32,504 nt of DNA, taken from assembly GCA_003133815.1 (NCBI GenBank), contig PKZR01000270.1, positions 2,569 to 35,072 on the forward strand, read 5' to 3'. This document shows, piece by piece, positions 23,897 through 31,805 of this stretch. The notes under the pieces are model-generated. The model saw only the letters and a program-made list of their open reading frames with translations. It was not told where the DNA came from and searched no databases. The stretch comes from Limisphaerales bacterium. Lineage in GTDB: Bacteria > Verrucomicrobiota > Verrucomicrobiia > Limisphaerales > UBA11358. The first letter of the stretch is position 1. Each line of letters starts with the position of its first letter. A program made the translations under genes and the position numbers.

Positions 23897-24518
23897 CCGC
23901 TCGAAGGCCAAAAATGCCGCGATGCTCAACCTGCTGGCCACGCCAGGTCTCGGCTCGCTTTTGTGCGGTCGTTGGGTTGCTGGAACCGGACAACTTCTCT
24001 TTTCTGTCGCAGGTTTCACGTTCGTCATAGTGTGGTTTTTCAAGGAAATGATTCCGTATTACGGCATGATGTTCGATGAAGATACGCCGCATTTGCCCGG
24101 CATGAAAATGCTTGCGGCGGGCGGAAACTTGTTTGCCGTCTCGTGGCTCTGGTCGGCGGTGACGAGTTTCAGCTTGTTGCGAGAATCCTCGTCGGGCCGG
24201 TTGCGTTCGCTGGAAAATTCCGCCACGCCACCACAGTTGAAAATGGACGAGACAAAAATTTTCCTGGCACTCAGATCCGTTCCGAACTGGCAGAGAAAGG
24301 CCGACGTGATTTCCCGCACGTTTCAATTCAAGGATTTTCCCGCTGCGATGAAATTCGTGGATGCCGCCGCCCAGCTGGCCGAAGAGGAATGGCATCATCC
24401 CGACATAGACATCCGCTGGAACAAGGTGACGCTCGCGCTTACGACGCACGACGCGGACGGACTGACGGACAAAGATTTCGCACTCGCCAAAAAATTTGAC
24501 GAGATGTCATTTCGTTGA
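23856..24518 (+). CDS. Membrane domain fused to pterin-4a-carbinolamine dehydratase domain
   Basis: 220 residues from ATG 23856; ATG 23862 and GTG 23877 are alternatives, which would shorten the overlap with the gene before. Residues 31-62 and 85-108 are membrane helices (GLGSLLCGRWVAGTGQLLFS with a TM2-like glycine pattern). Residues about 129-218 match pterin carbinolamine dehydratase: EEEWHHPDIDIRWNKV with HHP at 180-182, the TTHDADGLTDKD stretch with His198 and Asp199, and a final helix. The enzyme recycles tetrahydrobiopterin cofactor; some homologues act as RuBisCO or transcription-factor partners. No aromatic hydroxylase gene is near. A membrane-anchored form is unusual. Confidence 0.8.
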   Translation: MRMKQFSVNRKPVSRSKAKNAAMLNLLATPGLGSLLCGRWVAGTGQLLFSVAGFTFVIVWFFKEMIPYYGMMFDEDTPHLPGMKMLAAGGNLFAVSWLWSAVTSFSLLRESSSGRLRSLENSATPPQLKMDETKIFLALRSVPNWQRKADVISRTFQFKDFPAAMKFVDAAAQLAEEEWHHPDIDIRWNKVTLALTTHDADGLTDKDFALAKKFDEMSFR

Positions 24519-26051
24519 AGCCGGAGAATTTGTCACCGCTGATGCCGCGGGAATTTTCAGCGCAAGCGACGAGTTCGTTTGCGGCACGCGTCCGAGCCAG
24601 ACGCCGCTGACGCCGTAATACCAGTCAAGGCCCGGAATGTCGGGCTGCCCGGTTCCAACACCGCGGACGACAAGACGGTCTTGCGGACGCATTTTTCTAA
24701 CCCATGGCGCGTAAGCTTTCCCGTCTCCGTTATTCCACATCACGCTGTGATAGACATTGAAATCTTCCATGGGCATGAAAGTGGATTCAAAACCGAGAAT
24801 ATAACGCCAGTCACCGTCTGGATTCTTGTAAAAGGTCTGGTAGAAAAGAGTCATGTCCGCCGAATAAAAAATTCCACCCTTGTCCGGCATCCAGCCTTCA
24901 AGTTCGGGATGCTCCGCCACCGAAAGATATTGTGTCTTCAACGTCGAAGACCAGCGGCTGTTCACGTCATTGGTGGTGACAACATACGCCGTCAACGCCA
25001 GGCCGCAAACCAGACCGAAGCGTTTGAGGGAATCGGGAGCGAAACGCATTTCAAAAAACGACTGCAAGTCGCACGCCAACAAAACCATCAGCGCCGGCGC
25101 GCCCCAATCATCCCAAAAACGATCCGTCTCGCAGCCCATCACCCAGCCCAAAACGGCGAGCCACAACGCGGGATTGCGGTGCAACGGCGTTGCTTCAAAC
25201 TTTGCCAACTGCCGCAAGACAATCATTCCGCCGAGCAGAAGGACCATGAAAACGTCACCGCCGGAAGGTCGCAATTCCGTGACCAGCGTAGATTGCGTCT
25301 CATGCATTCCCATGGCGCGCAACGCCACCTGCAATGCCTCACAAATATATTCCACCGGATGGCCGGTAAGCGCCGCACCCAAAACCGTCGCCAGCATCCA
25401 GCTCAACGCAAGCATGAAGCACCAGCGGAATTGTTGCGCGATGAAAAACGCCGCGACCGGCAGCGCCCAAAGATACCAGACCCCGTGAAAAAATACCGCC
25501 AGGGTGATCAACGATGTCATCCACAAAACCGCCCGCCATTTCGGCGGCGACTGGCCGTGGCGTTGCCACATCAAAAGAATGACCATGAGCACCGCCATGC
25601 TCAATAAAAACGGGCGACCCAGACACAGCCGCGACAAGAGACCCGACGCCATTGAAACCAAAGCCAGCATTGCCAGCCACGCTTCCGGGCGTTTCAGGCA
25701 AGCCATTGCCGACCAGCTGATGAGAAGGAACAGTCCCACAACAGAAAACAGAACCAGTTTCTCGGCGTCACAGTTTGTCCATAGATGTATTTTCTCCAAT
25801 AACAGATTCCAGCCGAACTCGTGATCAATTTTGTAGACATCATTGAGCACGAGAATTTGCGACCAGGACTTTCCGCTCACCGCCTTCGCGGCATGGCGCA
25901 ATGCATCGTCAACCGGCAGATAACCATAGCCGATGATTTTAAAAGGAATCGCCAGGGCGACAAGAATGACAACCGCCCAGATGGAGAGCGGCACATAACG
26001 ACGAAGCGACTCCAGACCTGATGAATCGGATTTGTCATTGTCGTCGGCCAT
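24507..26051 (-). CDS. Large multi-pass membrane protein, possible GT-C glycosyltransferase
   Basis: 514 residues from ATG 26051; a TTG at 26066 overlaps the previous stop as TTGA and has GAAGG upstream, so it is a real alternative. About 10 to 12 membrane helices fill residues 30-370, and a soluble C-terminal domain (390-500) follows. The first periplasmic loop GYGYLPVDDALRHAAKAV has an Asp-Asp pair at the place where GT-C enzymes (PMT, ALG-like) carry catalytic acid residues. That placement is suggestive, not proof. It follows the MBL hydrolase gene on the same strand with little or no gap and overlaps the PCD-fusion stop by 12 bases on the other side. Confidence 0.65.
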   Translation of the reverse strand: MADDNDKSDSSGLESLRRYVPLSIWAVVILVALAIPFKIIGYGYLPVDDALRHAAKAVSGKSWSQILVLNDVYKIDHEFGWNLLLEKIHLWTNCDAEKLVLFSVVGLFLLISWSAMACLKRPEAWLAMLALVSMASGLLSRLCLGRPFLLSMAVLMVILLMWQRHGQSPPKWRAVLWMTSLITLAVFFHGVWYLWALPVAAFFIAQQFRWCFMLALSWMLATVLGAALTGHPVEYICEALQVALRAMGMHETQSTLVTELRPSGGDVFMVLLLGGMIVLRQLAKFEATPLHRNPALWLAVLGWVMGCETDRFWDDWGAPALMVLLACDLQSFFEMRFAPDSLKRFGLVCGLALTAYVVTTNDVNSRWSSTLKTQYLSVAEHPELEGWMPDKGGIFYSADMTLFYQTFYKNPDGDWRYILGFESTFMPMEDFNVYHSVMWNNGDGKAYAPWVRKMRPQDRLVVRGVGTGQPDIPGLDWYYGVSGVWLGRVPQTNSSLALKIPAASAVTNSPASTK

Positions 26052-26062
26052 GCTGCGCGGAA

Positions 26063-26989
26063 TCAAAACACCTTCGGGACGCCCTCGTCGAGGATTTTTA
26101 TTTGCTCCGTAAGGTTTTCCCTCGTCGCGATTTCAGAAAGCCAGCGCGGCGGCTCGTCCATTTCCTCGAACGACAATTTGAAGGTTCCGTAGTGCATTGG
26201 AACAAAAAATTTCGCGCGCAAATCCTTGAACGCCTGCACCGCCTGGTCCGGGCCCATGTGAACTTTGCGAAAGGTCGCCGGATGGTATGCGCCGATGGGC
26301 AGCAGCGCGATCTCCGGTGCCAGCTTCCTGCCGATTTCCTTGAAGCCGTGGAAATATGCGCTGTCGCCGGCGTGATAAATTTTCCGGCCCTGATGTTCCA
26401 GCATGAATCCGCCATAGCCCCGATGACTGTCGCGCAATGTCCGTGCGCCCCAGTGTTTGCTTGGTGTGAACGTCACCTTCCAGTCGCCCTGCGAAAAGCT
26501 TTCCCACCATTCGAGCTCAATGATGCGGGAAAAGCCAAGGTTGCGCGCCAGGTCGCCGACCCCGCGCGGCATCACGCCGATTTTCGGATTCGGCAGTTTT
26601 CTCAAAGTCGGTTTGTGAAAATGATCGAAATGAGCGTGGGTCAGCAGAACGAGGTCAATCGGCGGTAAATCATTTATTTTCAGGCCGGCGCGTTTAAGGC
26701 GTTTCAACAGGAAAAGCCAGTTCGCAAAATTCGGGTCGATCAGCACGTTCAGGTCTGTGAACTGAATGAGAAACGATGCGTGTCCGATCCATGTGATGGC
26801 CACCTCGCCGTATTTCAATTTGGGGAAAACCGGGCGGCGCGGCTGGCCGTGGCGCGGTGTGAACCAGCCCTTCAAGATCAGCTCCTGAAAAAAAGTGCGC
26901 GGGTTGAAATGCTTCGCCGGCGTCAAATCCTTGAAGGAGCGCGGGAGTTTCCGGCGCGGCGCGGGACGGCTGGATTTTTCTTTCGTCAT
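26063..26989 (-). CDS. MBL-fold metallohydrolase, UlaG/NAPE-PLD-like
   Basis: 308 residues from ATG 26989 (MTKEKSSRPAPRRK), with a TTG at 27067 rejected as a start. The metal site is visible: HxHxDH at 118-123 (THAHFDHFH), an Asp in HAGDSAYF and a His in MHYGTF. WIGHASFLIQF near 67-77 and the insert SKHWGARTLRDSHRGYGG resemble the NAPE-PLD/UlaG branch, so a phosphodiester or lactone is a plausible substrate. The enzyme is probably cytoplasmic with a basic N-terminal tail. It is divergent from the carbonic anhydrase gene across 103 bases and co-directional with the membrane protein after it. Confidence 0.87.
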   Translation of the reverse strand: MTKEKSSRPAPRRKLPRSFKDLTPAKHFNPRTFFQELILKGWFTPRHGQPRRPVFPKLKYGEVAITWIGHASFLIQFTDLNVLIDPNFANWLFLLKRLKRAGLKINDLPPIDLVLLTHAHFDHFHKPTLRKLPNPKIGVMPRGVGDLARNLGFSRIIELEWWESFSQGDWKVTFTPSKHWGARTLRDSHRGYGGFMLEHQGRKIYHAGDSAYFHGFKEIGRKLAPEIALLPIGAYHPATFRKVHMGPDQAVQAFKDLRAKFFVPMHYGTFKLSFEEMDEPPRWLSEIATRENLTEQIKILDEGVPKVF

Positions 26990-27092
26990 CTGCGATTTGA
27001 CTTTAACAGCCGCCGCGCGTTCGACCAATTTGAAAATTAAATCTGTTCTCACGACATTTGCTTTCAATTTATGCCGCTGCTAAATTGCATTC

Positions 27093-27647
27093 GTGAACAA
27101 ACTCGCAAAGCAGCTTGATCGGTTTCTCCGCCAGCCGCCGAAGCTCGGTAAAAATGTTTTCATCGCCAAAACTGCCACTGTCATCGGCGATGTCACACTC
27201 GGCGCGCATTCCAGCGTGTGGTATGGCGCGGTGCTTCGCGGCGACATCAACCGCATCGTCGTCGGCCACCACTCGAATATCCAGGACAATGCCGTGCTGC
27301 ACCTCGCGGACGATTTTCCGTGTCTCCTTGGCAACTGGGTCACCATTGGCCACGGCGCGATCGTCCACGCATGCAAAATCGGTGATGAATGTCTTGTCGG
27401 CATGGGCGCGGTGATTTTGGACGGAGCTGTCATCGGCAAACAATCCATCATCGGCGCGAAGGCGCTGGTAACGCAGGGAGTGAAAATTCCGCCCGGCTCG
27501 CTAGTACTCGGCGCGCCGGCGAAAGTGGTTCGCAAGCTAACCATGAAAGAGCGCGCCGGCCTGAAATGGTGGGCGCAAAAATACGTGGACAATGGAGCTT
27601 ACTGCTTGAAACACAAAATCAGCCACCCTGATTCGTGCAAAGATTGA
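27093..27647 (+). CDS. Gamma-class carbonic anhydrase-like protein
   Basis: 184 residues from GTG 27093. The left-handed beta-helix hexapeptide repeats run from about residue 20 to 145 (VFIAKTATVIGDVTLGAHSS, then VRGD-like LRGDINRIVVG). All three zinc histidines are present: His70 (NAVLHLADD), His87 and His92 (IGHGAIVHACKIG). A C-terminal helix (KWWAQKYVDNGAYCLKHKIS) ends the protein. Relatives (YrdA/PaaY/CaiE type) hydrate CO2 or hydrolyse acyl-CoA thioesters. It precedes the fatty-acid cluster by 41 bases on the same strand, so it could be its first gene; any thioesterase or carboxylation-related role there is only a possibility. Confidence 0.88.
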   Translation: MNKLAKQLDRFLRQPPKLGKNVFIAKTATVIGDVTLGAHSSVWYGAVLRGDINRIVVGHHSNIQDNAVLHLADDFPCLLGNWVTIGHGAIVHACKIGDECLVGMGAVILDGAVIGKQSIIGAKALVTQGVKIPPGSLVLGAPAKVVRKLTMKERAGLKWWAQKYVDNGAYCLKHKISHPDSCKD

Positions 27648-27688
27648 TTTTTTGCCCGCTACCGCACAAACTCCACGGAGATTAAAAA

Positions 27689-28447
27689 ATGGCCGGTTCA
27701 CTTTCAGGAAAAATTGCGTTTGTCACGGGCGGTGCGCGTGGCATTGGTCGCGCCGTCGCGTTGAAACTCGCCACCGCGGGCTGTGACGTGGCCATCGCCT
27801 ATCACAACAGCCATGAAGAAGCCGAGGCCGTCTGCAATTCAATCCGCGCGCTGGGCCGACGCGCGCTTGCCACGCAGGCGGACGTAAGCGATCCCGCCAG
27901 CGTAGCCGAGGCGTTCGCCGAATTTCGCAAAGAATTTGATCGCGTTGACATCGTCATCAGCAACGCCGCCATCGGCGTGCTCAAACCGGCGATGGAGCTT
28001 TCGCTCAAACATTTCCGACGCTGCATGGAAACCAACGCGCTTGCGCTGAATTCGCTCGCTCAAAACGCCGTGCCGATGATGCCGGAAGGCGGCTGCCTCA
28101 TTGGGCTTTCGAGCCTGGGCTCGGTGCGCGCCATTCCACACTACGCATTCATCGGCGCATCGAAGGCCGCGCTGGAATCGCTCGCCCGCGGGCTTGCACA
28201 AGAGCTCGGCCACGCAAAAAGAATACGTGTCAACATCGTCAGCGCCGGAATCGTTGACACCGACGCGCTGAAATTTTTCCCGAACCGGGAACAATTGCTC
28301 GCCGAATACGCACGCCGCACGCCAATCGGCCCGACGCTTACGACAGAACAGGTCGCTGACGCGGTCTATTTGCTTTGCCTGCCGGAAGCAGCGATGATTA
28401 CCGGCCATACGCTCGTTGTGGACGGTGGCTACTGCATTTCAGGATGA
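27689..28447 (+). CDS. fabL: FabL-like enoyl-ACP reductase (SDR family)
   Basis: 252 residues behind a GGAG site. The nucleotide motif is TGGARGIGR at 13-21. The active site is Tyr152 and Lys159 in HYAFIGASK, Tyr-x6-Lys, the pattern of enoyl-ACP reductases (FabI, FabL) rather than the Tyr-x3-Lys of ketoreductases. The segments NAAIGVLKPAMEL, SSLGSVR and DTDALKFFPNREQLL closely resemble what I know of Bacillus subtilis FabL. Enoyl reductases complete the last step of each elongation round, using NADPH. It heads a run of overlapping genes for ketoreductase, ACP, dehydratase and ketosynthases. Confidence 0.83.
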   Translation: MAGSLSGKIAFVTGGARGIGRAVALKLATAGCDVAIAYHNSHEEAEAVCNSIRALGRRALATQADVSDPASVAEAFAEFRKEFDRVDIVISNAAIGVLKPAMELSLKHFRRCMETNALALNSLAQNAVPMMPEGGCLIGLSSLGSVRAIPHYAFIGASKAALESLARGLAQELGHAKRIRVNIVSAGIVDTDALKFFPNREQLLAEYARRTPIGPTLTTEQVADAVYLLCLPEAAMITGHTLVVDGGYCISG

Positions 28448-29208
28448 ACGAACCCAAAATTATTGACTCCGGTTTGTCCGGCGGAATTGCCATCGTCACC
28501 GGCGGCAGCCGTGGCATCGGCCGCGCCATCGTCGAAATCCTTGCCGCGTCGGGAATGGAAGTCATTTTTACTTTTCGAGACAACTCGGCGGCGGCAAATG
28601 AAGTCATCGCCGCAAATCCAGGCAAAAAAATTTCCGCGGAGCAGGTGGACGCCCGCGATTCCGCCGCATGTGCCGCTTTCGCGGAAAAAATCATCGATCG
28701 TACGGAGAAAATCGACCTTCTCGTCAACAACGCAGGCGTCATCCGTGATAATTTGCTGGCGATGCTCGACGACGACGACATCAAGGCCGTCCTGGACACC
28801 AACGTGACCGGCACTTTCAACATGACGCGCGCCGTCGCGCCGTATATGATTTCCAAACGTCGCGGCAAAATCGTGAACATCAGTTCCGTCTCCGGCGAGA
28901 AGGGCGGACGGGGCCAGACGAATTATGCGGCGAGCAAAGGCGCGATCAACGCCTTAACGAAGGCGCTCGCCGTCGAACTAGCGCCGCGCGGCATCACGGT
29001 CAATGCCGTAGCGCCGGGCGTCATCGAGACCGAAATGTCGCGCACCGTACGCGAGCTGGCGGGTGACCAGATTCAGTCGCGGATTTTGTTGAAGCGAATC
29101 GGCAAACCGGAAGACATCGCAAATGCAGTCTGGTTTTTAAGTTCGAAATTCGCCGATTACATAACGGGCGAAATATTGCATGTGGATGGCGGATTCAAGA
29201 TGGAGTGA
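28444..29208 (+). CDS. fabG: 3-oxoacyl-ACP reductase FabG
   Basis: 254 residues from ATG 28444, which overlaps the fabL stop as ATGA. NADPH-binding TGGSRGIGR is at 19-27, NNAG at 95-98, and the catalytic Ser148, Tyr161 and Lys165 are in ISSVSGEKGGRGQTNYAASK. PGVIETEM and ILHVDGGFKME are typical of FabG. The standard Tyr-x3-Lys distinguishes it from the enoyl reductase encoded just before. It reduces 3-ketoacyl-ACP in the second step of the elongation cycle. The next gene, the acyl carrier protein, begins four bases after its stop. Confidence 0.92.
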   Translation: MNEPKIIDSGLSGGIAIVTGGSRGIGRAIVEILAASGMEVIFTFRDNSAAANEVIAANPGKKISAEQVDARDSAACAAFAEKIIDRTEKIDLLVNNAGVIRDNLLAMLDDDDIKAVLDTNVTGTFNMTRAVAPYMISKRRGKIVNISSVSGEKGGRGQTNYAASKGAINALTKALAVELAPRGITVNAVAPGVIETEMSRTVRELAGDQIQSRILLKRIGKPEDIANAVWFLSSKFADYITGEILHVDGGFKME

Positions 29209-29212
29209 AATT

Positions 29213-29656
29213 ATGAGCAACGAAAACATCACAAAAGAAGAGATCGCAACCATTTTTCCAAAAGTGGCGGAGACGATGGCTGACGCGCTCGGCTGCGACA
29301 AAGAAAAGGTGAAGCTCGACGCGTCGCTGATCGGCGACCTCGGCGCGGAATCCATTGACTTCCTCGACATCATCTTCCGCCTCGAACGAGCTTTCAAAGT
29401 GAAAATCCCGCGCGGCAAAATCGTGGAGGAAGCGCGCGGCCAGCTTTCTGAATCCGAATTCGAGAAGGGCGGAGTGGTGACCGACGCGGGCGTGGCGCGG
29501 CTGAAATCCTTTTTGAGCGAAGTTCCGCCGGAACGTTTCAAAACCCCGTTGAAGTCGGCTGAGATTCCCAAGCTGTTCACCACCGAGACATTTTGCAAAA
29601 TGGTGATCCGTCAACAGCGCGCAACGGCGGCGGACGGCGGCGCAAAGCCGGCTTGA
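29213..29656 (+). CDS. Acyl carrier protein with long C-terminal extension
   Basis: 147 residues from ATG 29213. The ACP fold spans about residues 8-85; Ser47 in DLGAESIDFLD is the phosphopantetheine site, followed by RLERAFKVKIPRGKI of helix III. Normal ACPs end near residue 80, but about 60 more residues follow, including FEKGGVVTDAGVARLKSFLS and PKLFTTETFCKMVIRQQ. The tail may hold the ACP to partner enzymes of this cluster; that is inference. A TGA overlapped by a downstream TTG links it to the dehydratase gene. It would not be the housekeeping ACP if a normal acpP exists elsewhere. Confidence 0.88.
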   Translation: MSNENITKEEIATIFPKVAETMADALGCDKEKVKLDASLIGDLGAESIDFLDIIFRLERAFKVKIPRGKIVEEARGQLSESEFEKGGVVTDAGVARLKSFLSEVPPERFKTPLKSAEIPKLFTTETFCKMVIRQQRATAADGGAKPA

Positions 29657-29670
29657 GCGGACTGACCGGC

Positions 29671-30510
29671 ATGGACGGACATTTTAACGCATTCACTTTT
29701 GTGAATCGCATCACCGAGCTCCAGCCGGGCGGCTCGGTTCTCGGAAGCTATCTAATCCCGCCTCACATCGACGCTTTTCCCCAATCGCTGGCGGCGGAAG
29801 CGCTCGGGCAACTTGCCGCGTGGGCGGCAATGTCAATCGTTGATTTCAAATTCAGGCCGCTCGCCGGGATTGCCGGGCTGGTGGAACTTCTCTCGCCTGT
29901 CCGGCCGGGACAAATGCTGAACCTGTCTGTCGAACTCGAAAGCGTGGACAACGAAGCGACTGCCTATCGCGGCATCGCGAGCGCAGACGGAATTCCTGTG
30001 ATTCGCCTGCAAAATTGTGTCGGCCCCATGTTGCCCGTTGAGGAATTCGACGAGCCGCAGACGTTGCGACAGCATTTCGCCGTGCTGCGAAACGGCGGAT
30101 CGACACCCGGCGGTTTTGGCGGAATTCCTCCGCTCGAGTTTGCGCGCACCGGCGGCGAACCGGGACAGTCTGTTCGCGCCACGCTGGAAATCCCCATGTC
30201 CGCCCCTTTTTTCGCCGATCATTTTCCGCGCCGCCCGGTTTTTCCAGGAGCGCTGCTGATGAATCTGAACATCCAGCTTGCCGCCGTGTTCGCCGCTGAA
30301 ATTCCCGCGCCTGGTGGAGGTCGTTGGGATTTGCGGACGATTTCCGATTTGAAACTGCGCGCATTCATTCCACCCGGCGAAAAATTGGACCTTGAAGCAA
30401 GGCTCGCCAGCCGCATGGAAAATTCCGCAACGATTATCGTGGAAACGCGCAAGGAAAAAAAACTTGTCGGCAGCGCGCGTGTAACGCTCAAGACGGAGGG
30501 AAGCCCATGA
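29671..30510 (+). CDS. Double-hotdog beta-hydroxyacyl-ACP dehydratase (FabZ-like)
   Basis: 279 residues from ATG 29671; TTG 29653, which overlaps the ACP stop as TTGA, is an alternative start adding six residues. Two hotdog-fold halves are joined. The N-half has Glu43 in SLAAEALGQLA, like the catalytic acid of FabZ, but no His at the matching position. The C-half has His184 in FADHFPRRPVFPGALLMN, the FabZ HFP motif, but Asn198 where FabZ has Glu. FabZ dimers build each site from a His of one subunit and the acid of the other, so this fused protein should keep one composite site. It dehydrates 3-hydroxyacyl-ACP. Confidence 0.8.
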   Translation: MDGHFNAFTFVNRITELQPGGSVLGSYLIPPHIDAFPQSLAAEALGQLAAWAAMSIVDFKFRPLAGIAGLVELLSPVRPGQMLNLSVELESVDNEATAYRGIASADGIPVIRLQNCVGPMLPVEEFDEPQTLRQHFAVLRNGGSTPGGFGGIPPLEFARTGGEPGQSVRATLEIPMSAPFFADHFPRRPVFPGALLMNLNIQLAAVFAAEIPAPGGGRWDLRTISDLKLRAFIPPGEKLDLEARLASRMENSATIIVETRKEKKLVGSARVTLKTEGSP

Positions 30511-31805
30511 CGCCGCGCCGGAGAATCGCCATTACGGGCATCGGCATGGTGACGCCGGTCGGGAACGATGCGCGCACGACTTGGGCGAATTTGCAAGCCG
30601 GACGCAGCGGCCTCGACACGATCCGTCATTTTGATGCAAGCGATTTTCCCGTCCGCATCGGCGCGGCAGTGAAAAACTTTGACGCGGCTGCCGTCATCGG
30701 CAACTCAAAACTTCTCAAGCTCGCCACGCGTGCGAACCGGTTTGCCCTCGCTGCGGCGGAAGAAGCGCTTGCAGATGCAGGAATCCGTCCGACATTATCC
30801 GATGCCCACCGCTGGGGGTTTTGCGTCGGCGCTGGAATGATGGGGCAGGATTTTCGAGAACTGGAAGTTGTCCAAAAATTCTGCGCACCGGACGGTGAGT
30901 TTCAACCGGACGGATTTCTAGCGGACAATTTTCCCGCCGACCCCGTTGCATTTTGCCGCAGCCAGACCAATTCCGGCCTCGCGCTGCTCACGCGCCACTT
31001 TGGGATTCGCGGGTACGCCACGGCTGTTCACACCGCCTGCGCTTCCGGGGGACAAGCTCTCGGCACCGCCCTTAAGGTGATGCGGCGCGGGCATGCTGAT
31101 TTCATGCTGGCCGGCGGTTTCGATTCCATGCTCAACCCGATTGGCATCGCCGCATTTTGCCTGTTGGGTGCGTTGTCCACCGACAACAACGCTCCCGAAC
31201 GCGCGAGCCGCCCGTTCGACGCCACGCGCAATGGCTTTGTCATGGGCGAGGGCGCGGGATTTTTGGTCTTGGAAAATTGGGATTCCGCCCGCAAACGCGG
31301 CGCCAACATTTACGCCGAACTGGCCGGCGACGGAAATTCATTGAGCTGCTATCGCATCACCGATTCGCCGCCGGACGGCGACGGCCCGATTCAGGCTATA
31401 AGACAGGCGCTGGCCGACGCGGGGATTTCACCAGAATCTGTGGATTATGTGAACGCCCATGGAACTTCGACTTTAATGAACGACAAAAGTGAATGCGCCG
31501 CGTTGCGCGTCGTCATGGGAAATCACATCGACCGCGTCGCGGTAAGTTCGACCAAGAGCTGCATGGGACATTTGATAGCGGCGGCGGGCGCGGTTGAGGC
31601 CGCCGTGTGTGCGCTCGCCATCCGCGATGGAATCGCTCCGGTTAATGCAAATTATTTGCTACCTGACCCTGACTGCAACGTGAACATCGTGCGCGAAAAA
31701 TCGCAGCCAATGAAAATCCGCGCCGCGCTCTCAAATTCACTCGGCTTCGGCGGCTCGAACAGTTCGCTCGCCTTCCGTCACCCCGACGAGGTTCCGGACG
31801 CATGA
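30507..31805 (+). CDS. fabF: Beta-ketoacyl-ACP synthase II (FabF-type)
   Basis: 432 residues from ATG 30507 (ATGA overlap with the dehydratase stop). The thiolase-fold marks are ITGIGMVTPVG at 9-19, the nucleophile Cys178 in VHTACASGGQAL, GEGAGFLVLE, and the His-His pair His318 (VNAHGTST) and His355 (KSCMGHLIAAAG) with Lys350. The C-terminal NSLGFGGSNSSLAF is intact. Decarboxylative condensation of malonyl-ACP with acyl-ACP is the chain-extension step. All catalytic residues are kept, so it is an active ketosynthase and not a chain-length factor. It may act as a partner of the next ketosynthase. Confidence 0.93.
   Translation: MTPRRRIAITGIGMVTPVGNDARTTWANLQAGRSGLDTIRHFDASDFPVRIGAAVKNFDAAAVIGNSKLLKLATRANRFALAAAEEALADAGIRPTLSDAHRWGFCVGAGMMGQDFRELEVVQKFCAPDGEFQPDGFLADNFPADPVAFCRSQTNSGLALLTRHFGIRGYATAVHTACASGGQALGTALKVMRRGHADFMLAGGFDSMLNPIGIAAFCLLGALSTDNNAPERASRPFDATRNGFVMGEGAGFLVLENWDSARKRGANIYAELAGDGNSLSCYRITDSPPDGDGPIQAIRQALADAGISPESVDYVNAHGTSTLMNDKSECAALRVVMGNHIDRVAVSSTKSCMGHLIAAAGAVEAAVCALAIRDGIAPVNANYLLPDPDCNVNIVREKSQPMKIRAALSNSLGFGGSNSSLAFRHPDEVPDA

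Noticed and set aside
24579..25607. 342-codon plus-strand open frame
   Set aside because: Antisense to the large membrane protein, same shadow composition, no motif.
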